This document shows positions 5,116-13,012 of a stretch of 24,588 bases of DNA, one piece after another. Source of the DNA: a virus; the IMG/VR virus record IMGVR_UViG_3300042568_000290, positions 1 through 24,588 of that record; one strand, 5' to 3'. Position numbers and translations under genes: made by a program. Below the pieces are notes generated by a model. The model ran no database searches and was not told the DNA's origin. It saw only the letters and a program-made list of their open reading frames with translations. Position 1 is the stretch's first letter. The number at the start of each line of letters is the position of its first letter.

Positions 5116-7428
5116 ATGATTGAATACACCGGTCGCCCGCAAGGCGTCAAAGACGCCGATATCGTTGCCGAGGCGCGTAAGCGCTATCGCGTGGCGTCTG
5201 ACGCCGCCTCCCGAAACCGCGAGAGCTTCCGCGAGGCGATGCGGTTTGCCGCTGGGAATCAATGGGATGACCGGCTAAAGCAAGCCCGCGAGTCGCAAAA
5301 CCGGCCTTGTCTGACGATGGACAGGCTTGGCACGCACATCAACCAGATTGTTAACGATCAGCGGCAGAGTAAGCCCGCGATCAAATGCAACCCCGTAGAC
5401 GATAAGGCCGACGTTAAGACCGCCGAGATTCTGAATGGGGTCATTCGGAACATCGAGCATTTGAGCAATGCGCCGATGGTCTACGAGACGGCCAGCTTCT
5501 CTCAGGTTGCCGCAGGTATGGGCGTTTGGCGGGTGCTGACCGAGTACGCCGATGAAAACGCATTCGAGCAAGACATCCGGCTAAAGCGCATCCTCGACCC
5601 GATCTCCGTTACGTTTGATCCGAACGCCCGCGAGATGGACGCCTCGGACGCCATGTACGCTTTCGTCGAGGATTCCGTAGACCGCGAGACGTTCAAGGAA
5701 CTGTACCCGGACATTAATCCTGACGATTGGGCGGGCCAGTCTGACGATTTGGGCTGGTGGAATCCTGACAGTGTTCGTTGCGCCGAGTATTACCGCGTAA
5801 TCATGCGCAAGACGCGCCTGTTCCTGCTGGCCGATGGGTCGGTGATGGATGAGCAGGAATTTGCCAAGTCTGAGCGCAACCCGGCAGAAGTGATTGACCA
5901 GCGACCCAGCAAGCGGCGCGAAGTGCAATGGTTCAAGATTGCCGGGGCTTCCGTTGCCGATTCCAGAGTCTGGCCGGGGCGGTGGATTCCGCTGGTGCGG
6001 ATTGTCGGAAATGAGACCGTTGTCGATGGGAAGATTCTTTACACCGGCCTGACGCAACGCGCATACGATGCGCAGCGCATGTATAACTACCAGGTCTCGA
6101 CAATGGTCGAGATGCTGAGTCTGCAAAAGACGGCACCGTACATCGGCGCAAAGGGTCAATTCAAGGGCGTGGAGCAACGTTGGGCGCGTGCCAATGCCAC
6201 AAACCCGGCCTATCTGGAATACGAACCCGTCGAGCTAAACGGGCAATTCCTGCCCGCCCCGCAGCGGCAACCTGCGCCCCAGGTGCCGACCGGCAACGTT
6301 CAGGCGATGCAAGCGGCCGCGCAAGATTTGCAATGGATCACCGGTCAGCACGCAGCGAACTTCGGTGCCGCATCGAACGAGACCAGCGGCCGCGCCATTA
6401 TGGCCCGCCAGCGCGAAGGCGACACGGCGACCTATCACTATCTGGACAACCTGAGTCGCGGCATTTTGCATACGGGCCGCATTCTGGTTGACCTGATTCC
6501 GCGCATCTATGACACAAAGCGCGTTTTGAGGGTCTTGGGCGATGATGAATCGCCGTCCGTGGTCATGCACGACCCCGAGCAGCCCGAAGCTGTGCGCAAG
6601 GTGCAGGACGAAACCGGCGCGATCAAGAAGATTTACAATCTGAACGTGGGCCGCTATGACGTTGCGGTCTCCGTCGGCCCGTCTTTCGGTACGCTCCGCG
6701 CCGAGTCTACGGAAGCCATGACGCAGCTTCTACAGGGCAATCCGAACCTGTGGACGGTTATCGGTGACTTGTACGTTCGCGGTCAGAACTGGCCGAACGC
6801 GCAAGCTATTGCGGATCGACTGGCCAAGACCGTGCCGCCTGAGATCAAAGGCGCGGAAGGCGAGGAAAACGACCCCGAAGCGATGATGGGTCAAATGCAA
6901 GCGGCGATGCAGCAACTTGAAGGCGCGTTGCAGGAACGCGAACAGGCATTGCAGCAAGCGGCGCAGATCGTCCAGCAGCTTGAGGGCCAACTGCAAGACG
7001 CTCAAGTCAAGCAACAGACCGAGCAAGCGCAGACGATGGACAAGACAAACGCCGAGATCATCAAGGCCGAAACCGAGCGGTACAAGGCGGACGCAAGCAT
7101 TGAAGTCGCTCGCATCGAGGCCGAAGTGGCGAAGGCTCAGGCATTGCGTGAGCAGACCGGCGCGGATATTGAGACGGTCAAAAAGTTGATGGCAACGCTG
7201 GCCGACCGGATGAATGTCGATATGCCCGAGCTTGGAAGCGAAGACGCAGGCCCGGAACCCGAAGAAATCATGCTCGCGCAGCTTCTGGAGCAGCAGCAAG
7301 GAATGCAAGACGCGATTGCACAACTTGCGACTGCGGTGCAAAGCAAACCGCCGATTGCGGTCGAGATCATGCGCGGCCCGGATGGACGCGCACAACAATT
7401 TGTGATGAGGCCGACAAATGGCGGTTAA
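5116..7428 (+). CDS. Portal protein, P22-like
   Basis: The 770-residue protein is close in length to P22 gp1 (725 aa). The N-terminal part (RYRVASDAASRNRESFREAM, GNQWDD, RPCLTMDRLGTHINQIVND) and MGVWRVLTEY are typical of P22-like portals. The body ends in a long coiled coil at about residues 590-700, rich in Gln, Glu and Ala, matching the helical barrel that extends into the P22 capsid. As a dodecamer it would form the DNA entry vertex, bind the terminase and later the gp4-like protein. ATG 5116 is the first start after an in-frame TAA at 5107, and GGGG touches it directly, an unusually tight spacing for a ribosome binding site. The last 11 bases overlap the next gene. Confidence 0.95.
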   Translation: MIEYTGRPQGVKDADIVAEARKRYRVASDAASRNRESFREAMRFAAGNQWDDRLKQARESQNRPCLTMDRLGTHINQIVNDQRQSKPAIKCNPVDDKADVKTAEILNGVIRNIEHLSNAPMVYETASFSQVAAGMGVWRVLTEYADENAFEQDIRLKRILDPISVTFDPNAREMDASDAMYAFVEDSVDRETFKELYPDINPDDWAGQSDDLGWWNPDSVRCAEYYRVIMRKTRLFLLADGSVMDEQEFAKSERNPAEVIDQRPSKRREVQWFKIAGASVADSRVWPGRWIPLVRIVGNETVVDGKILYTGLTQRAYDAQRMYNYQVSTMVEMLSLQKTAPYIGAKGQFKGVEQRWARANATNPAYLEYEPVELNGQFLPAPQRQPAPQVPTGNVQAMQAAAQDLQWITGQHAANFGAASNETSGRAIMARQREGDTATYHYLDNLSRGILHTGRILVDLIPRIYDTKRVLRVLGDDESPSVVMHDPEQPEAVRKVQDETGAIKKIYNLNVGRYDVAVSVGPSFGTLRAESTEAMTQLLQGNPNLWTVIGDLYVRGQNWPNAQAIADRLAKTVPPEIKGAEGEENDPEAMMGQMQAAMQQLEGALQEREQALQQAAQIVQQLEGQLQDAQVKQQTEQAQTMDKTNAEIIKAETERYKADASIEVARIEAEVAKAQALREQTGADIETVKKLMATLADRMNVDMPELGSEDAGPEPEEIMLAQLLEQQQGMQDAIAQLATAVQSKPPIAVEIMRGPDGRAQQFVMRPTNGG

Positions 7429-7798
7429 CTATCGAACCTCTCTCAAGACCACGCGCATGACGGCGGTGCGCGATGACATTGACAGCGGAACCGGCGCGGG
7501 CACGTTGGAAATCTGTACTGCGGCTTACGCCTCGGTGCTGGTGACGTTCACCTGTAACGACCCGTGCGGCACGGTGAGCAGCGATGTTCTATCGTTTTCC
7601 GGCCTGACCAAGACTGCGACCGCTGGCAACACCGGCACTGCCGCCATTGCGCGGTTCAAGAATTCATCGGGCACGGACATTGTGACCGGCTTGACGGTCG
7701 GCACCTCTGGAACTGACATCATCATCAGCCCGTCAACGACGATCACCTCGGGTCAGTCGGTTGACTGGACTGCTGGCACCATCACGCACAGCGCATAA
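7418..7798 (+). CDS. Putative virion structural protein, 126 aa
   Basis: This is a Thr/Ser/Gly/Ala-rich protein of predicted beta structure (VGTSGTDIIISPSTTITSGQ), with no signal peptide. It overlaps the portal gene end by 11 bases and is followed directly by another virion-type protein. Related small proteins in other phages are annotated only as structural or hypothetical. It could be a head decoration protein or a head fibre partner of the next gene. P22 has no gene at this position. Confidence 0.72.
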   Translation: MAVNYRTSLKTTRMTAVRDDIDSGTGAGTLEICTAAYASVLVTFTCNDPCGTVSSDVLSFSGLTKTATAGNTGTAAIARFKNSSGTDIVTGLTVGTSGTDIIISPSTTITSGQSVDWTAGTITHSA

Positions 7799-7806
7799 GG
7801 CACGGC

Positions 7807-9318
7807 ATGTCTGATAACGTCGTTCTCCCTGGCACTGGCGAATCGGTCGCCACTGATGACATTAGTGGTATTCAGTACCAGCGCATCAAGGTTTCCGATG
7901 GGCTGGCCGAATCGACCACGCACATGCGCGTTCGTGCGGATAACCCGCTGACGACCGATGGCGGCGCGGTTGTCCGGCAATCGCCGTGTGATATCTGGTC
8001 TGTTGGCTTTGCCGCGTCCGGGTCGAGCCTGCTTGCGCAAGAGCTTACGCAGCGCCGCCTTGGCACTGGCATGGGCGTCACGCAGGGGTCGAGCAACCTG
8101 CTAGTGACTACTGGAACGACTGCGAATAGCGAATTCCTCGCGCGTTCTACACAGTCGTTTCGTGGTGCGTTTACGGCACGGGCCAAGACCATCCTTTCGC
8201 AGCGGATTGCGAACCAGAACTTCGTCGCGATGCTGGCCGACCTGATTGGCGAGGGCCTGAGTTGCACGATCAACTCGGCCACCAGTATCACGGTCACCAA
8301 GACCGCGCACGGATTTACTGCCGCTAACGTCGGCCAGTTCATGTTTGTGGGTGCGATCTCCGGGGCCAACGGTGTCCCCGGCCGCTATGCCATCGCCAGC
8401 ATCCCGAGTGTTGACACGATCAACTTTACCGTGGCGGGCTGGCCCGCATCTGGTAGCTGCACGCTTGATCTGTTCGGCTGGAACTACATCCGCACCGCGT
8501 ACAGCGGCACGACCGCGACCAACGCCTCGGTAGACGCGCAGCGGCGGGGCTGGAACTCGGGTGACACCACCGCGACGATCAACACGACCGCATCGCCTGG
8601 CCACGTCATGCAGGTCTACGCGGACGGCCGAAATATCAACTGGTCGGACGCGCTGGTCGCATCAGGCACCGCGCCGACCGTCACCACGCGCGCGAGCCGG
8701 ATCGAGAACATCCCCGACGACGACGTTGAGTTGTATTTCTACTTGTGGAGCTTCAACGGCACGACCGCACCTGCCAGCACGACGACCTGGACTGTGGGCT
8801 TTGTCTCGGTCGAGGATATTGTCAACGTGCCGACCTACATCGCTGGCGTGCGACCGCTCGGTGCACAGGCGCCGCTGCCTGTGTCCGGTCAAGGTACGTT
8901 TACGGTCACCTTCACGCAGCCCGCGCTGGTGGCTGGCACGGCCGCCATCGGCGACGTGGGCATCCAATACCGCGCCAACGCGACCGGAGCGGCCAGCGGT
9001 ACGCACCTTGTCAGCGCAGCCACAACGAATGCGACGATTGTCAAAGGGTCTCCCGGCCGCGTGGTCGGTTGGAGCTTTGGAAACACAAACGCGGCGTGGC
9101 GGTACGTCAAGTTGCACAACCAGACCACAACCCCCGCGGCGGGCACTGGCGTTGTGCGGACGATTGCGATTCCGCCCAACGGGGTCAACACGTTCAAGAT
9201 CGAAGGCGGCATTGCGTTTGCGACGGGTATCGGGCTGACCACGGTCACGGGCGCGGCCGATGCGGACACTGCCGCTGTCGGCCTGAACGACATCGTCGGC
9301 GATCTGTTTTTCTCATAA
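7807..9318 (+). CDS. Putative virion structural protein, 503 aa
   Basis: The protein is beta-rich with many Thr, Ser, Gly and Ala residues. The N-terminal 150 residues look like an anchoring region. A middle section (TKTAHGFTAANVGQFMFVGA) resembles surface-exposed beta modules of virion proteins. The last 100 residues contain RYVKLHNQTTTPAAGTGVV and GAADADTAAVGLNDI, close to a domain repeated across many phage structural proteins. It may form a capsid appendage or decoration. Start ATG 7807 follows a weak AAGGC site. It is part of a four-gene insert between portal and scaffold. Exact location in the virion is unknown. Confidence 0.78.
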   Translation: MSDNVVLPGTGESVATDDISGIQYQRIKVSDGLAESTTHMRVRADNPLTTDGGAVVRQSPCDIWSVGFAASGSSLLAQELTQRRLGTGMGVTQGSSNLLVTTGTTANSEFLARSTQSFRGAFTARAKTILSQRIANQNFVAMLADLIGEGLSCTINSATSITVTKTAHGFTAANVGQFMFVGAISGANGVPGRYAIASIPSVDTINFTVAGWPASGSCTLDLFGWNYIRTAYSGTTATNASVDAQRRGWNSGDTTATINTTASPGHVMQVYADGRNINWSDALVASGTAPTVTTRASRIENIPDDDVELYFYLWSFNGTTAPASTTTWTVGFVSVEDIVNVPTYIAGVRPLGAQAPLPVSGQGTFTVTFTQPALVAGTAAIGDVGIQYRANATGAASGTHLVSAATTNATIVKGSPGRVVGWSFGNTNAAWRYVKLHNQTTTPAAGTGVVRTIAIPPNGVNTFKIEGGIAFATGIGLTTVTGAADADTAAVGLNDIVGDLFFS

Positions 9319-9327
9319 GGTGCAGCA

Positions 9328-9492
9328 ATGACAGTCAATCAGCTTATCCAGATGGCGCAGCGCCGCATTGCGCACCTTGGCGAGCAGCGGATTAATGCCG
9401 AGAGAGTTGGCGACGTTGACGCCGTGACGCGCATCGACACCGATCTGGCCGAAACGCAGGCAACGCTGGCGCAACTGAACACGCTGGTGTAG
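9328..9492 (+). CDS. Small conserved phage protein, 54 aa
   Basis: The ORF begins at ATG 9328 and encodes 54 residues, opening MTVNQLIQMAQRRIAHLGEQ and ending with LAETQATLAQLNTLV. It is a predicted all-helical, probably coiled-coil protein. Very similar small ORFs accompany structural genes in other phages, always unassigned. Its neighbours are two virion-type proteins. No clear Shine-Dalgarno is present, so it may be translated by coupling with the upstream gene, whose stop is 9 bases before. Confidence 0.68.
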   Translation: MTVNQLIQMAQRRIAHLGEQRINAERVGDVDAVTRIDTDLAETQATLAQLNTLV

Positions 9493-9496
9493 TCCC

Positions 9497-10081
9497 ATGC
9501 TGCTGCTGCTGTTTAATCAGCCTGCAAGCGGCAACCCGACTGCTTCACTAGGGGCGACGGAGGGCGCAGATACCGCCGCGTTTACGGTTCGCAACCGTGC
9601 GCGGGTAACTCTAGGTGCAACTGAATCGCCCGACGTTGCCGCGTTTGCGACAAGCGTTGTCAGTGCTACCCCGGCTGTTTCTCTGACCGCCACCGAAGGG
9701 TCGGACGTTGCAGCGTTTGCCGTGCGCGGGCCTGCCCTTGCGCCTACAGGCGGCGGCGCTGGTGACTACTTCACCAATGTTCCGAACTTCGCCCGCCGAT
9801 GGGTGGATATCCGCGAGGAGTTGGAGAAAAAGCCCACGCCGGCAGTGGTTCGAGAAGCGGCACGGTCAATCGTCCAGGCGCAGCCGGATATTGAGCCTGC
9901 CGCACTTCAATCGCTGGTTGACGAGCAACTACGGGCATATGACCTGCTTGCCTCGCTGTTAGCCATTGCGCAAGAAGAAGCGCGGCTAGAGCTACAGCGC
10001 ATTGAAGCGCAGCGGATGCTGGAACAGGACGAAGAAGAAGTGCAGCAGGCAATCCGGCTTTTCGTTGAGTATCTGCAATAG
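9497..10081 (+). CDS. Repeat-containing structural protein with C-terminal coiled coil, 194 aa
   Basis: The N-terminal half carries three copies of a motif of the form L-x-A-T-E-x-x-D-x-A-A-F (LGATEGADTAAF, LGATESPDVAAF, LTATEGSDVAAF), about 27-43 residues apart. Similar ATE..D.AAF repeats are seen beside structural genes in many phages. The C-terminal half (from about residue 105) is helical and charged (IAQEEARLELQRIEAQRML). It opens with MLLLLFNQ, which is hydrophobic but not a convincing signal peptide. No clear ribosome binding site is seen. The TAG stop lies inside the second 15-bp repeat. Role unknown; probably a virion component. Confidence 0.75.
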   Translation: MLLLLFNQPASGNPTASLGATEGADTAAFTVRNRARVTLGATESPDVAAFATSVVSATPAVSLTATEGSDVAAFAVRGPALAPTGGGAGDYFTNVPNFARRWVDIREELEKKPTPAVVREAARSIVQAQPDIEPAALQSLVDEQLRAYDLLASLLAIAQEEARLELQRIEAQRMLEQDEEEVQQAIRLFVEYLQ

Positions 10082-10094
10082 GCGATAAACCGCC
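10080..10094 (+). repeat. 15-bp element AGGCGATAAACCGCC, copy 2 (before scaffold)
   Basis: Identical to copy 1 over 18 bases (10079-10096), again starting with the TAG stop of the preceding gene. It lies in the 71-base gap before the scaffold start at 10153; nothing else is recognisable in that gap. Confidence 0.7.
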
Positions 10095-10152
10095 ACCGCT
10101 GCCGCGCGTTTCCGTCTACTTTCGGCGCATCTCATTCATGCCTGAAGGCAAA

Positions 10153-10986
10153 ATGACGAACGACCTTAGCGTGCCCTCGCAGGGGAACGAAGCGGAGTCG
10201 CTACCCGCACCTGAAGCCGAACAGGTTAAAACGGCAGGCCAAGAGCAGGCCAGCGACGAACATCAGACCGAAGAGCAGGGCGTCGAAGACGCGGAGCCGC
10301 GTGACGATGGGAAGCGCAAGCGTGGTGGATTAGGCGAGCGTGCGCTGGAGTATCGGAATCAAGCCCGAGACTTGGCACGCGTCAATGAGCGGCTGCTAAA
10401 CCTGATGGAGCGAACCCTAGCGGGCGATGCGCCGAAGGTGGAAAAGCCATCAGGCCCGCCGCAGCGCGAGAACTTCGACAGCTACGAAGCCTATCTGGAG
10501 GCGAAAGCCGATTACCAGGTGGCCGCAAAGCTTCAAGAAGTTGAAGTGCGAGCGGAACGGGCACGCCAAGAGGCATCGATTCGTGAGCGTGAGGAGTCGT
10601 GGATCAACCGGCAGAAGCAGGCCGCGAAGAAATACGATGACTTTGCCGAAGTAACCATGTCGGACGATCTGACGATCACTCCGATTATGGCGGAAGCAAT
10701 CAAGGACTCCGATATGGGGCCGGACGTTGCTTACTACCTCGGCAAGAATCCCGATCTCGCGGAGAAGATCGCCCGCATGAATCCCGCCGCTCAAGTGCGC
10801 GAACTCGGCAAGATCGAGGCGCGTTTGGAATCGAACAAAGAGCCGGTCAAGCGCCCCAGCAAAGCGCCCGCACCGATTGAGCCTATCGGCGGTGGCAAGG
10901 CATCTTCGGATGATCTTGGCACCATGTCACAGGCTCAATACGAGGCGATGCGTAAGAAGCAGGGCGCATGGTGGGCTGGACGTTAA
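10153..10986 (+). CDS. Scaffolding protein, P22-like
   Basis: The protein has 277 residues from ATG 10153. That start is preferred because GAAGG stands seven bases upstream, while ATG 10138, five codons earlier, has no such site. The N-terminus is acidic and disordered (many Glu/Gln), the centre is a long charged helix (about residues 90-160), and the C-terminus is basic with KEPVKRPSKAPAP and a final helical QAQYEAMRKKQGAWWAGR. Acidic, helical and basic-ended is the layout of P22 gp8 (303 aa), whose C-terminal helix-turn-helix binds coat. It would guide coat assembly and leave the procapsid before packaging. It lies directly before the coat gene, as in P22. Confidence 0.88.
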   Translation: MTNDLSVPSQGNEAESLPAPEAEQVKTAGQEQASDEHQTEEQGVEDAEPRDDGKRKRGGLGERALEYRNQARDLARVNERLLNLMERTLAGDAPKVEKPSGPPQRENFDSYEAYLEAKADYQVAAKLQEVEVRAERARQEASIREREESWINRQKQAAKKYDDFAEVTMSDDLTITPIMAEAIKDSDMGPDVAYYLGKNPDLAEKIARMNPAAQVRELGKIEARLESNKEPVKRPSKAPAPIEPIGGGKASSDDLGTMSQAQYEAMRKKQGAWWAGR

Positions 10987-11007
10987 CCCATACCCTGCGG
11001 AGCAATC

Positions 11008-12231
11008 ATGTCGAACACCCTCGCAACTACCTCACTGGTCGCCAAGGAATGCTTGGCGATCCTCAAAAACATGCTGACCTTTTCCAAGGGCGTCAACCGC
11101 TCGTGGCAGAGTGAGTACGGCTCCAACATGGCGCGTGGTTATGCCACCGGCCAGACCATCAACATCAAGCGCCCGCCGCGCTACACCTACCGTTCGGGCC
11201 GCGTCGCCAGCCCGCAAGCGACCGTTTTCAACACGGTTCCGCTGACGCTGAATCAGGGCGGTTGCGATATCAACTTCCCGCTGATTGAGCGTTCGGTCAG
11301 CATCTCGAACCCCGATCTGCAAAAGGCGCTGCAAGCCGCTGTTGCCACCGTGGCGAACGAAATCGACCGCCAAGGTCTGGCGCTGGCGCGTACCGCCGTT
11401 GCCAATCAGGTCAGCGTCAACACGACCACGATGGTTCAGCCTTCGACGCAAGCGGAGGCTCTGGCCCTTGCCACGCAATCCGGTCGCATTCTGGATGACA
11501 ATGCTGCCCCGCGTGACGGTCGCCGTAATCTGGTGCTGTCCTCGGGTCTCAATGCCTCGATGGTTCAGGGTCTTGCGGGTCTGTTCAACAACGCCTCGAC
11601 CATCGGCAAGCAGTACGGCGTAGGCATGATGGTGGACTCGCTGGGCTACAACGTCGGCATGGATCAGAACGTCGCCCGTCACGCAAACGGTGCCGCCGTG
11701 GCATCGAACATCTCGGGCGCTGGTCAGACCGGCGCGACGATGACTGTCGCCGCGACGACCGGCGGCACGCTGACGGCTGGCACGGTCATTACCCTGCCGG
11801 GTGTGTTCGATGTCAACCCGCAGACCCGCGCCTCTACCGGCCGACTGAAGCAATTCGTGGTAACTGCCGACGCTCTCGTCGGTGCGACCTCCATTGCTAT
11901 CAGCCCCGCTGTGACCCCGACCGGCGCATTCCAGAACTGCACCGCCTCGCCCACTAACGGCTCGCCGTTCGTGATCGTTGGCAACGCATCGGTCAGCTAC
12001 GATACCTCGGTCGCTTTCCATGAGGATGCCTTCACGCTGGCGATGGTTCCGATGTTTGTGCCGCAGGATCAGAACGCCAAGGTCTCGCAGGAGTCGGATC
12101 AAGGCTTCACGGTCAAGGTGACGGAGTACTACGACGGTGCGAACGACGTGAGCAACATGCGTCTCGACGTGCTGTTCGGTTGGGCCGCGACCTACCCCGA
12201 GCTGGCCTGCCGGATCGGCACCACGGGCTAA
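11008..12231 (+). CDS. Major capsid (coat) protein, P22 gp5-like
   Basis: The protein has 407 residues, close to P22 gp5 (430). N-terminal features (SLVAKECLAILKNMLTFSKG, IKRPPRYTYRSGR) and VPLTLNQGGCDINFPLIERS are those of the P22 coat family, with an HK97-type fold. A Ser/Thr/Gly-rich stretch at about residues 230-320 could be the inserted I-domain region that P22-like coats carry. GCGGAG before ATG 11008 serves as ribosome binding site. The gene is followed by a strong terminator, as expected for the most abundant virion protein. Confidence 0.95.
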   Translation: MSNTLATTSLVAKECLAILKNMLTFSKGVNRSWQSEYGSNMARGYATGQTINIKRPPRYTYRSGRVASPQATVFNTVPLTLNQGGCDINFPLIERSVSISNPDLQKALQAAVATVANEIDRQGLALARTAVANQVSVNTTTMVQPSTQAEALALATQSGRILDDNAAPRDGRRNLVLSSGLNASMVQGLAGLFNNASTIGKQYGVGMMVDSLGYNVGMDQNVARHANGAAVASNISGAGQTGATMTVAATTGGTLTAGTVITLPGVFDVNPQTRASTGRLKQFVVTADALVGATSIAISPAVTPTGAFQNCTASPTNGSPFVIVGNASVSYDTSVAFHEDAFTLAMVPMFVPQDQNAKVSQESDQGFTVKVTEYYDGANDVSNMRLDVLFGWAATYPELACRIGTTG

Positions 12232-12255
12232 GTCTTTCTTGGTAGCTGGAAGTTT

Positions 12256-12281
12256 ACGGGGGCTTCGCGCCCCCGTTTTTT
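12256..12281 (+). terminator. Rho-independent terminator after the coat gene
   Basis: ACGGGGGC (12256-12263) pairs perfectly with GCCCCCGT (12269-12276) across a TTCGC loop, and the run TTTTTT (12276-12281) follows. The 8-bp GC-rich stem plus U-tract is a classic intrinsic terminator. It may set high coat expression relative to the tail genes, with partial read-through. Confidence 0.95.
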
Positions 12282-12295
12282 CTTAGGGATCAGGA

Positions 12296-13012
12296 ATGCC
12301 GCGCACTGTACGAGAAATCCTTACCCGCGCAATGCGGACTGCAACCATCCTCGGCGCTGCCGACACGATGGACGGCAACGATGCAGCCGATGCGCTGCTG
12401 GTGCTGAATCAGATGATGGACGCTTGGCAGGCGGAGCGTCTTTTTGCCTACGAAATTCTGCAACATACGCACGCGCTTACCGCTGGTGTTGGCACGTACA
12501 CCATCGGGCCGGGCGGAACAATTAACACAGACCGCCCAGTCAGGATTGAATGGGCGTTTACGCGCGACTCGCAGCATTATGATCGGCCGATGGAAATTGT
12601 GCCGGATCAGGTTTTTGCTGCAATCACGCTAAAAAATCAGGGCGACAACTTCCCTTCCGTTTTGTACTACAAGCCCGCATTCCCTCTCGGCACAATTCGA
12701 CTGTGGGAGCATCCGTCAGCAAATCTTGTGCTGCACCTCGGCTGCTGGGTCACGCTCTCTGAGTTTGCGAACCTTGATGCGTCTGTGGCACTGCCGCCCG
12801 GATATGAGCAAGCGATTGTGCTGTCTATGGCTGAATTGCTTTCTCCAGAATACGGCAAAGAACCATCTGCGAGCCTTGTGCGCATGGCCGCGAAAGCGAG
12901 GGCGAACATCCAGCAAAACAATCTGCCAGACCCGCGCATCGGGTGCGAGTTCATGGGAGTGCAGCAAAATACGCCCGCGCCTTACTACCGCTATGTTTCC
13001 GGGGACTTCTAA
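12296..13012 (+). CDS. Tail accessory / head-completion protein, P22 gp4-like
   Basis: This 238-residue protein comes directly after coat and before the gp10-like gene, the position of P22 gp4 (166 aa). Features of the family include TVREILTRAMRTATIL, DAADALLVLNQMMDAW and LPPGYEQAIVLSMAELL. It would form a ring under the portal and help retain packaged DNA. It is longer than P22 gp4. ATG 12296 follows AGGGATCAGGA. Its stop shares a base with the next ATG (TAATG). Confidence 0.88.
   Translation: MPRTVREILTRAMRTATILGAADTMDGNDAADALLVLNQMMDAWQAERLFAYEILQHTHALTAGVGTYTIGPGGTINTDRPVRIEWAFTRDSQHYDRPMEIVPDQVFAAITLKNQGDNFPSVLYYKPAFPLGTIRLWEHPSANLVLHLGCWVTLSEFANLDASVALPPGYEQAIVLSMAELLSPEYGKEPSASLVRMAAKARANIQQNNLPDPRIGCEFMGVQQNTPAPYYRYVSGDF

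Noticed and set aside
6730-7398. Antisense 222-aa ORF opposite the portal coiled coil
   Set aside because: Leu/Arg/His-rich mirror of Gln/Glu/Ala codons in the portal; no start signal.
7935-7950. GCGGATAACCCGC as a fourth copy of the 15-bp element
   Set aside because: Several mismatches and mid-gene position; similarity is within chance.
8561-9238. A plus-strand ORF (225 aa) inside the 503-aa structural gene
   Set aside because: Extremely Arg/Ser/Pro-rich, typical of an out-of-frame reading of GC-rich DNA, and fully covered by a convincing gene.
11032-12102. A long antisense ORF (356 aa) opposite the coat gene
   Set aside because: It mirrors the coat gene in a GC-rich genome, has Arg/His/Gly-rich low-complexity composition, no ribosome binding site and no known motif. 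The coat gene explains the region.
12943-13011. Longer start for the gp10-like gene at ATG 12943
   Set aside because: It lies inside the gp4-like gene and encodes residues unlike the family; ATG 13012 is coupled to the upstream stop.
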